A stretch of 64,000 nt of DNA, from positions 11,045,648-11,109,647 of the forward strand of contig CM043968.1 of the NCBI GenBank assembly GCA_014529385.2, in the 5' to 3' direction. Positions 56,101 through 64,000 of the stretch are shown in pieces. This DNA is from Adiantum capillus-veneris (Eukaryota; Streptophyta; Polypodiopsida; Polypodiales; Pteridaceae). Below the pieces are notes generated by a model that worked only from the letters and a program-made list of their open reading frames with translations, did not search any database and was not told the origin of the DNA. The first letter of the stretch is position 1. Every line of letters starts with the position of its first letter. The position numbers were made by a program, and so were the translations under genes.

Positions 56101-58049
56101 CCAACAAGTTTGTGTTTTTTACGGATCACCAAGCCTTGCTCTACCTAGTGAATAAACCATGCAATACCGGGAGAATAGTGAGATGGTTCATTATCTTATT
56201 GGAATTTGACTTCACGGTAGTAGTAAAGAAAGGAAAAACACATCTTAGAGCTGATCATCTTTCGCGATTGACGAATGGGGGAGACCCTATAGGAGTAGAT
56301 GATGACATGCCAGACGCGTACTTGTTCAACATAGAAATGATACCGAAGTGGTCTCAAAATGTGGTTAGCTTATTAACCTATGGAGGAGAGTTTGATAGAA
56401 GAGAATACAACCAGAAACATATTGCTATTCAGCAATCCAAGAATCTTCAATTGGTTGCAGGAAGGTTGTATCAATTGGGAAATGATCATGTTTTATGACT
56501 ATGCATCAATCCTGAGGAATATAATATATATCTGCGCGAAGCACATGTTCAGGAATGTGCATTTCATTGTTCAAGAAGGAACACATATAGGAATTTCTTA
56601 CAATTGGGAGTCTATTGGCCAGGAATGAAAGAAAGCGTACATGAATATGTCACTGTATGTATTGTATGTTCATCAAAACCGCCAGCAGAGTATTCGACAT
56701 TATATCAGATAATGATCGCTCCAGAATGGAGTCAGTATATTGTTGAATATCTCACAAATAGAACTTTACCAGAAGGAACGTCAAAAGCTCGTCAGAAATC
56801 TGTAGAGACAGAAGCTAGAGATTACGCTTTAATAGGAGATCAACTCTATAAGAGAGGTAAAGACAACCAGCTTAGGATTTGCGCATCAGAGTCTGAGTAT
56901 GTGATAATCCTGGAGCAAGCTCATGGAGGAGTAGGTGGAGGCCATTTCTCAGGTGATAAGACAACAAAACTTGTCTTAGCCGCAGGAATATGGTGGCCAA
57001 CATTACATATGGACGCTGAGGAATACGTTAAACGGTGTGATGACTGTCAGCGGACCAAAGTACCACTTAAAAGAGATGATATGCCGCTTAGACCAATGAT
57101 GGGGACAAGAGCTTTTGCAAAATGGGGGATTGATTATGTCGGACCCATTTCACCTCCTGCATATAAGACTCATGCACAATACATCGTTGTGGCTACAGAC
57201 TATCTAACAAAGTGGGTCGAAGCAAAGGCAACTCAAAAAGCAGATGCCAAGACCACGGCACAATTTCTATATGAATACGTCTTTGTACGATATGGATTGC
57301 CAATAGAAATTGTGAGTGATCGAGGCACACATTTTATAAATGAAGTGATAGAGATCCTTCTAGATGAATTCATGGTAATCCATAGGAAATCATCCCCGTA
57401 TCATCCACAAGCAAACGGACAAGCTGAAGCAACAAACAAAACCATATGCACGGTTCTCACGAAGATTGTATCTGAGTCGAGAACTGATTGGGACCAGAAG
57501 TTGCATTCAACATAATAATCATATAGAGTAGCATATAAAACATCAATAGGAACGACCCCATATAGCATGGTTTTTGGGCTAAATGCTATCTTACCAATAG
57601 AATTCTTGATTTCAACCTTAAGGGTGGCTAAGGATCTAGAGTGGATAGGGCACGAGCTTTCTGATAGAATAGATGACCTTGAAAAGCTAGACGAGCTTCG
57701 CCTAAAAGCAGTAGCTTCTATCTACGCTCAAAAAAGGCGACAAAAGGAATTTTTTGATAAGCATGTGCGGACTAAAGAGTTTAAGGTTGGGGACTATGTC
57801 CTAGTTTACACTCTGAAACAGCATGCTAAGAAGCTTAAAAAGTGAGGGATGGGACCTCTGGTGATTAAAGATCTATCACCAAGTGGAGCCGTCAAGCTTG
57901 CTACATTAGACGGAGAAGAAATGCCCAATTGGATTAGTGGATGCAGAGTGAAAAAGTATCTTTTGCCGCTAACCCAAGACATGCTTCTCAAAATACATCA
58001 AGAAAAGCTGCGTGTCCAGAAAAAGAAAAAGATTGTGGAGGAAGCGTAA
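53196..58049 (+). pseudogene. Ty3-4 Pol: protease, RT, RNase H, two zinc-finger modules, integrase
   Basis: One frame is open for 4.85 kb except stops at 55431 (TAG), 56496 (TGA), 57513-57518 (two TAA), 57843 (TGA) and 58047 (TAA). Protease: VNTMAILDSEAGVAIATK, with Glu for Gly in DSG. A basic linker follows (KTKRVRTNPMPRIRGKK). RT: VVVPKKNGKLRVCVNLKK, VMPFGLTNALATF, IYMDDLCVHS. RNase H: HIDASAYAIG, TTTEREGLGMIYAVKKF, FTDHQAL. A first H2C2-like module (EAHVQECAFH, CIVC; 56450-56680) is followed by a second (QAHGGVGGGHF, CDDCQRTK; 56830-57060). Integrase core: WGIDYVGP, VSDRGTHFINE, NGQAEATNKT, with the DDE triad intact. C-terminus: VGDYVLVYTL and MGPLVIKDLS. It overlaps the gag frame by about 30 bp in +1. 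Most stops are C-to-T type. Confidence 0.93.
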
Positions 58050-58055
58050 GCCGAG

Positions 58056-58530
58056 GTGAAGGAAACAATGAAGAAAAGAAGACTACTACGTCAGAAACAG
58101 CACAATGAAGGAGCAATACGAATAGACGCAGTAAGTATAACAGAAATGGATAATGACGAATACGCAATAGTCAGTATAACAGAAATGGATAATGACAAAG
58201 AAGAACCCATCATTGAATGCAAAGTAGGAACCAACCAAATCAAAGCCAGAGCACTATTGGATTCAGGAGCTCAAGCTAACCTACTTTCACTCAGTTTGTA
58301 TAGACAATTGACAAATGACACTAAACTACAAACTGCCAAGCAAGAGTTAAAGAGTTACTCTGAGAATTCAATCAAAACTGTCGGATGCACAGTTTTACAT
58401 ATACAGATTAACCAGTATGTGTATCCTCATATGTTTTACGTGGTTGAAGACCAAGCTACACAACATCCATTATTGCTAGGACAACCATGGCAGAAGCAAT
58501 ACAATGCAATGATTGACTGGAGTTCTAATC
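58056..58530 (+). pseudogene. Second aspartic protease domain, downstream of integrase in the pol frame
   Basis: This continues the pol frame after the TAA at 58047. A 13-residue duplication (SITEMDND motif twice, 58131-58198) precedes a retropepsin-like domain: ARALLDSGAQANLLSLSLY (58254-58308; DSG at 58260-58268), a middle segment with LHIQINQYVYPHMFYVVED, then HPLLLGQPWQKQ and AMIDWSSNQ. The DSGA box, hydrophobic flap-side strands and LLGQPW (the hhhG motif of retropepsins) are all present. A one-base deletion at about 58532 shifts the frame before IKYEGE. The canonical protease upstream has a damaged DSE box, so this one is the better preserved. It is unusual at this position and may be a duplication or capture. 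Confidence 0.8.
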
Positions 58531-58531
58531 A

Positions 58532-59106
58532 GTGCTTATCAAATACGAAGGTGAAAGTCAATCAGTTAAGTTCACCAAAGGAGCAGAGCCAACTCCAAAG
58601 GAAGAATCCAAGAACAAAGGTAAACAACAACCAGAGAAAAAGAAGAAGCAATGGCAACCAAAAGTTTCTATACAACTGGATTACTCTTCGACGAGGAATT
58701 CTCAACAGTGGATAAGGAAGACAAGCAATAATATAACAGCTCAACCTTGGGAAAAAAACGGAGTCAAAGTTGGTATGGAGACCAAAAAGGTTGTGCCAGA
58801 GAAACAAAGGTGGAAAACAGAGTCTTCAATACCAGACAACAGAGTGATTCCAGACAATCAAGGACAGTGAAACAGATCTGGATTCCAAAGAAGTTCATGA
58901 CGGCACAAAGCTATAGCAAGCAAATTTGGATCCCAAAGATTTGTAAACAGGAACTCCCTTCAGTACAATCCACGGAAACTCCTAGGTATTTCAAGGCGAG
59001 GAAATCAACACAAAGAACAAAGCAGGTTTGGGTCGCAAAGAGTTTGTGGCAAGCACAAGCAAAGCGGACGTTGGGAGGACTCAGACTAGGAGGGGGGGAG
59101 GTATAG
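58532..59106 (+). pseudogene. Ty3-4 basic tail with Trp-Pro-Lys repeats
   Basis: Two overlapping frames (58532-58870, then 58747-59106) appear to be one ancestral frame with an indel near 58870. The tail is Lys/Gln/Ser-rich with regularly spaced Trp motifs: KKQWQPK, QQWIRK, QPWEK, QRWKT, KQIWIPK, KQIWIPK, KQVWVAK. The same motif type fills 41936-42780 in Ty3-3. Function unknown. Confidence 0.6.
59087..59100 (+). other. Purine tract at the end of the coding region
   Basis: AGGAGGGGGGGAGG resembles a polypurine tract, but the following sequence does not match the 5' LTR, so it is not the 3' LTR border. It may be an internal tract or part of the tail's coding sequence. Confidence 0.4.
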
Positions 59107-60466
59107 GTATACAGGAGCTACAAAGCAGCTACAAGCGACAAAAAACAAGAAAACAAAAATTATATTACAAGGGCAGTGTCTTACATGATTTTGTAATTTT
59201 TTATGTTTGATTGCGGATATTAATAATATTTATGCCCTTATATACCTTGTTTTGCAACAAGAAGAGATCAAATGATGAATTTGGGTCTCTAGAGTGTAAA
59301 TATCACTAAATAAGAGTGTTTTTGGAGCTAAAAAGTGGAAAAAAAGTGGTAATCCAAGTCCAGAAATCACAAATAAGTGTATATTCATATACACAGGGTT
59401 ACCAGATATTTATTGTGTATGTTGGAATTTTTTGGCTTCAATTTGCTATTTTCCTTTATTTTTATGAATTTTGATAAAAGAAAAAGAAAAATAAAAAAGC
59501 AGGTGAAATGAGATCAAAAAAGAAAAGATAGACGGTGATGATCCTAATGACAAGGGCAACCCATGGTAAAAATTGAGTACAATTCTGAAAAGTTGGGAAG
59601 CCGAAATGACAGAATTTTTGGCAAAGTGGACAGATTTTCAGAAAAGGTCAAACGGAGTCAAATTGAGAAATTTCAAATCCTAAAGTGCATTTCACGACGA
59701 GATAGGAGCACATGTCAAATTTGGTAACAAGTGATCGGGATGTCCGAGTTAAGTATTTTTCACATCACTTTCAAGCTCATTTCCACTATTACCTTCTTGG
59801 AGAGAGCACAAGAGCACACAGGAGCATCCAACCTTCTACAGCCTTCTACGACTGCTACGAGAGCTCAGAGGACACAGACATGAGAGGTTAGACTCGTTGC
59901 CATAAGCCTTTTGATGCTTATCATTAACTTTTGTCGCGAAAACTGACCAAAACCAAGAAAAAAGAGCAAGGGGAATGCGGTTTTGAATGTAGTAGTGGCA
60001 CAACGTTCAAACAAACCTTGCAAGAACTTATAGGTGGGTTACCCTAGTATAGAAGATGGGTTTCTAAACACTCAAAGCTCGAGAAAGAACGCTGGAAAAA
60101 TAGGTCAACAGAGCCTGCAAGAGGCAAACAGGAAAAAGTTGTCGAAAACGACACAAAACTTTCAGGAAGTTAACAAATCGAGGGCAATGCAACCATGGAG
60201 TATCTCCAGGTTTGGACCACAAAAAATGGGTCAAAACAACCGATTTGGTTGCGGACACACAAAGCGTCATTTTGGCATAACAGGCTGAAATTGACGACCG
60301 AATGAAATGAAACTTCACAAGCAGCTTCAAATATACATGGATGACTTATGTTTGCAAGCAAAACCAAAAAGAAAGCTGATTCACTTACCGATGGTGAAAA
60401 AGACGCTTTCGGGCAACCAAAAGGAGAAAGATGGGAGAAGGGGAGCCAAAGTCAATTCAACCAAAT
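59107..60466 (+). other. Ty3-4 spacer, non-coding
   Basis: AT-rich, without supported ORFs. At 60332-60354 it contains a 23-nt exact copy of the pol sequence coding for the YMDD active-site box (55484 region). No LTR or primer site recognised. Confidence 0.5.
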
Positions 60467-60812
60467 AGATGGCTTCACAACAAATCCAATGAACTAGAAA
60501 TGCAAACTCTCGAGAAGAAAAGTTGAAGAAATTCAACTCCAAGGCAAAAGAAAAAAGACGACTTCGGAGACTGAAATGCCTATAAGGGGGCTTTTTAGCT
60601 AAACTGATGACTTTTTAGTTGGAAAACTAGTTAAGGGCTTAGATGGCTTCACAACATATCCAATGAGCTGGAAATGCAACTCTCGAGAAGAAAAGTTGAA
60701 GAAATTCAACTCCAAGGCAAAAAGACGACTTCGGAGACTGAAATGCCTATAAGGGGGCTTTTTAGCTAAACTGATGACTTTTTAAGTTGAAAACTAGTTA
60801 GCAGGGCTTAGG
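60467..60812 (+). repeat. Tandem duplication of about 174 bp in the Ty3-4 spacer
   Basis: Copies at 60467-60640 and 60641 to about 60812 start AGATGGCTTCACAACA and share CGAGAAGAAAAGTTGAAG and GCCTATAAGGGGGC. They differ by a few indels. Tandem repeats between pol and 3' LTR are typical of Tat/Ogre-like elements. Confidence 0.9.
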
Positions 60813-60861
60813 GCACTAGCACAAAGCATTCTTTGCACAAAAAGACCAACATTTCAAGAAA

Positions 60862-61795
60862 AGACATCATACGCGTATGATGTCTCACAGCATGAATTTC
60901 ACATCCATTTCAACATTTGAGTGCATAGCCTCATTCCACATGTTAATCACATCCTATGAACCAAGTATCATGAGAATTGGAGTTAGAAAACCCAAGGAAA
61001 ACCAAAAAGACGCAAAGTAGGCCATAAAATTGATTTTTGGTCCTAATTTTGTCAAAATAACTCCAAACTCATTGAAACTTTGTAGGATTGTTGATTAACA
61101 CATCTACAAGCTATCTGGAACCAAAAAGCACCATTTTGACACAAAAGACATCATACGCGTATGATGTCTATTTGCACTTACAGAGCCAAAACTGCTCATT
61201 TGTCATCATACATCCATTATATATATCTAATACAAAAATCCTTCACCTAAAGCCTATTTTGCTCAAATCCAACATACTCTAGTCCAAACCAAGATTTGAG
61301 TAGGAACAGTCCTTCACTAGTACATGGGGAGTCCACAGAACCAATCCCATGTAAAATTGATGAAAAAGACATCATGCGCGTATGTCTCCAGAGCCATTTT
61401 TAACCCAAAATCTATCCAAACTTCATAAATCCATTGAATAAGCCTATCTAAAGCCAAATCCAAGCTTATAGAGAAATTTGGTCCAAAAATACACTAAAAG
61501 ACATCATACGCGGATGATGTCTCACTATGTGATTTTGGCACCTCAGGGCTTCAACCATCAAACAGAAGTGATCTACATGCCATTTGAAAGTGAACCACCA
61601 AGTTTTATCCAATTTGGATCCTAAAATCCAAGTCCCTTTCAAAATTTTACCAAGAGCCGGAACTGGACTAAACTGGACCAAATGGTATCCAAACTCAAAT
61701 CCAAGCATATGATAATCATGTATACACTATCAGCTACAAGCACAACCAATATGAAGTTATTCTGACACAAAAGACATCATACGCGTATGATGTCT
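60862..61795 (+). promoter_or_regulatory. Second palindrome cluster, upstream of the 61961 ORF
   Basis: Copies of the ACGCGT-centred palindrome lie at 60862, 61146, 61367 (shortened to 21 bp), 61499 (one base changed in the core) and 61772. Spacing is 132-284 bp, similar to the leader cluster at 49295-50013. The intervening DNA is non-coding. Confidence 0.88.
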
Positions 61796-61960
61796 CCAGC
61801 ATGATTTTGAGCCCATTTTGCATATTTTTCACTTACCTTGCATCCTTAGGCCCTGAATAGCTCATGTTTCAATTTTCAAGTCATTTGAATAGTTAAAAGC
61901 TTCATTTCGGCTTTCAGTACTAAAAAGACGCTAACTTTTGAAATTGGAGTTACAGGATCC

Positions 61961-64000
61961 ATGGATTCCGCCAAGTCATCGGCAACGAAGAGAAAAAGAC
62001 CGACAATCAAAGATGCTCTTGTAGAAGCGGAACCCTTTGACATTCCAGAGGAAACCCTCAAGCCAACCAAAACTTGGGTGGAGGAAGCAGTATTGGAGAA
62101 AGAGGGAATAAAGATCTACCAGGGGACTTTCAGAGATCCTCAAGGGCAAGCGATGGATGTACCGATGATCCGCAAGCGGTGGATGTACCGATGATCCCAC
62201 AGGAATTGGTAGATTATAGCAGGTCAGAAGACATCAGCAGGTACCTGGAAAGGGCAGACTTGCACAGTTTCTTCACCTCGATACCATCAGGTGTGGATAC
62301 GAGAAGAGTGTACGAGTTGGCAACATCCATTCAGAAGGATGGAAAAGCCACATTGACAACCATGGATGGAGAGAAAGTAGAAGTACAGGTCACTCCACAG
62401 CTCATTGCAGACGCATTGAAGCTACACAACAAAGGGAGCTCGATCAGGGAAAGAAGGGAGGCCATAGAGGTCTATGGGCCCAAGAAGCAAAATGCAACCT
62501 ATGGAGATATGGCGGACCCAAGAGCGGTAACCCTTTGCCGACTGTACAACCAATTTCTTCATGTTTGCAATAAAAGACCGCAAAAGTATACGACACCACC
62601 CCATGCCATTGCGACCACCATCACATGGGCATTAAAGAGCAATATGCCAAAAGAGGTGAATTACGCTCAACACATCCATGAGAAAGTAATTGCCATGCAC
62701 AACGAAAAGCCAAAGTGCATAGGAGGAGCGGAAATTCTAACAAGAATAGCTTATGAAGCTATTGGAGCTAGAGATCACTGGCCAAGGGTTCCCTCCCAGA
62801 ATGAGTGGCTTAGAGAAGCCGACAAGGAGGAAGAACAGCCCGAAGTATCCAAGAGGGCATCCACAAGAGCACGACGGAAACTAGAAGTAGTTTCAGAACT
62901 TGAAGAGGATGTGGACGAGCCGCTTAAGAAGAAAGTAAAGAAGAAGGTTGATCCCAAGCAAACCAAAAGTCAGAAAGCGGCAAGAATGGAAAGACAAGTG
63001 GAGCAGTTTAGAGCGGAAAGAGCTCTAAAGGGTGACTTTGAAGAAAAGTGGGTGCCAGACCCCACTAAAGTCGGAACTAGCTCAGCCAGGCCACATATTG
63101 ATCAATACGATCAATATATTAAAGCTTATGAGGAGTCAGAGGCTATTCTGGAGCAGCGGCCTGTCGAGCCATACACTGAAGAGGAGGTACAGCAATTAAA
63201 AGCTGAGCTGAAAAAAGAAGACAAGGGGAAAAGGAAAGTAGATGAGTCTACTAAGCCTCAAGAGAAAGATGGGCAAGCCGACAAAGGGAAAGCCAAGGAA
63301 GCTGAGGACAAATATCCCTCTATGACTGATGTACCAAGCCCTAAGAAGACGGAAAAAATTATGGAGGAGACCACAGTAGAGGTGGACACAGATGATTGGG
63401 AAAAGCCAGAGGCCGAGACCAAAGAAAAGAAGATAGATCGAGTTCAGCAAAAGAGAAATGATTATGAGGATCTGGTAGAGATAGGATACACCGAAGAAGA
63501 GGCCCTTGAGGCAGTTTATGGGATCACCCTACAAAAACAAGATGAACGGAGAGGAACGGAGGAAAAACCAAAGAGTAAAAAAGAAAGTGAAGAGAAATTG
63601 GACAAACCGAAAGTACTAGAAGAGCCAAAGCCAGTGGAGGTGGTGGCGGAAAGAGCTTTAGAGTTGACAGATGATGATGAAAAAGACATGCACATGGTGC
63701 ATGAACTGCTCAGCAAGATAAAAGAAAGGTCCAAGGCAAAGGAAGTAGAGATTGAGACAGCCAAACAAAGGGAAGCGGAGTTGCAGAGAAAATTAGAGAA
63801 TGCTATGACTGAATCTGAAAGTCATAAAGCATCACTCTATGACGCGGAAAACGAGAGAGACGGCTTGATACTCCAGCTAGCCGAGGCCTCAAGAGAAGTA
63901 ACAAGTGCACAGGAAGCAAGGGAGCGGATAGAGGATGAGTTGGAGGCAGCCAAGGATGAGCTCATTGAGCTAAGGGAGAGAGTCGAGCTCCAAGACACTA
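61961..64000 (+). pseudogene. Large post-pol ORF of Ty3-4, frameshifted by a 26-bp duplication, incomplete
   Basis: Starts MDSAKSSATKRKRPTIKDA. A 26-bp tandem duplication (62144-62169, 62170-62195) shifts the frame. Without it the reading would continue into the frame open from about 62196 to the window end (QELVDYSRSEDISRYLERAD onward). The first third (to about 62810) has a compact globular region (GEKVEVQVTPQ, LCRLYNQFLHVCNKRP, ITWALKS). The middle is highly charged with basic patches (KKKVKKKVDPKQTKSQK). The end (63650-64000) is a long heptad-rich coiled coil (LQRKLENAMTESESHKAS, LEAAKDELIELRERVEL). A related fragment lies at 1-474. An env-like position but no membrane segment is visible. 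Function unknown. Confidence 0.7.

Larger units (their letters stand above)
47935..64000 (+). mobile_element. Large Ty3/gypsy element Ty3-4 with tRNA-Asp primer site, runs off window
   Basis: 5' LTR, tRNA-Asp primer site, long leader, gag, and pol with an extra zinc-finger module, a post-integrase protease and a Trp-repeat tail. A non-coding spacer with tandem repeats and palindromes and a further ORF reaching the window end complete what is visible. The tRNA-Asp type primer site is known from the Athila/Tat branch. No 3' LTR is in the window, so whether the 61961 ORF belongs to the same element is inferred, supported by the shared palindromes and by a similar post-pol ORF next to Ty3-1. Confidence 0.75.

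Noticed and set aside
59087-59100. 3' LTR border of Ty3-4
   Set aside because: Sequence after the purine tract does not resemble the 5' LTR at 47940-48756.
61961-64000. Envelope glycoprotein
   Set aside because: No signal peptide, membrane-spanning segment or Cys-rich ectodomain is visible; charge and heptads point to a soluble coiled-coil protein.

Overview
The window is nuclear DNA of a land plant. It shows CACTA (En/Spm-type) and Ty3/copia retroelements with plant-type primer sites, a decayed relative of the chloroplast chaperonin Cpn60-alpha gene, and a NAC-domain-like exon pair. The species cannot be named from the sequence. Almost all of the 64 kb is transposable-element DNA in several nested layers, and host-gene material is confined to about 9.5-11.5 kb.

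Layout. 0-3.3 kb: minus-strand Ty3 relic (Ty3-1; RT, RNase H, integrase) followed on the same strand by a fragment of a post-pol ORF. 3.3-5.4 kb: an unrecognised ORF (ORF X), then a TATA-bearing region ending in a tRNA-Met-like primer site. 5.4-6.75 kb: 3' end of a CACTA element (family B). 6.75-9.5 kb: non-coding, with microsatellites. 9.5-11.5 kb: Cpn60-alpha pseudogene and NAC-like gene. 12.47-19.22 kb: complete-ended CACTA family A element with an ATT target duplication, TIRs and subterminal repeats, a transposase lacking its catalytic core, and a tnpA-like gene. 19.2-22.2 kb: minus-strand gene whose intron holds a dense palindrome array. 22.2-26.9 kb: CACTA family B with a nearly full-length tnp2-type transposase, inserted in a copia gag. 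26.9-29.35 kb: the rest of that copia element. 29.35-40.9 kb: second family A copy (minus strand), split by an 8.76-kb Ty3 element (Ty3-2, LTRs 30643-32243 and 37800-39401). 41-45.7 kb: decayed Ty3 (Ty3-3) with a MITE, a family A tip and a second ORF X copy. 46-47.9 kb: third family B copy. 47.9-64 kb: a large Ty3 element (Ty3-4) with a tRNA-Asp primer site, running off the window.

The most unusual object is Ty3-4. Its pol reading frame has an extra integrase-type zinc-finger module. After the integrase it continues, through one stop codon, into a second aspartic-protease domain and a Trp-repeat tail. A further large ORF follows about 2.9 kb downstream. Nine copies of a roughly 24-bp ACGCGT-centred palindrome lie in two clusters, one ahead of gag and one ahead of the downstream ORF. 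Element names (Ty3-1 to Ty3-4, CACTA-A/B, ORF X) are local labels. All similarity statements were made by eye.
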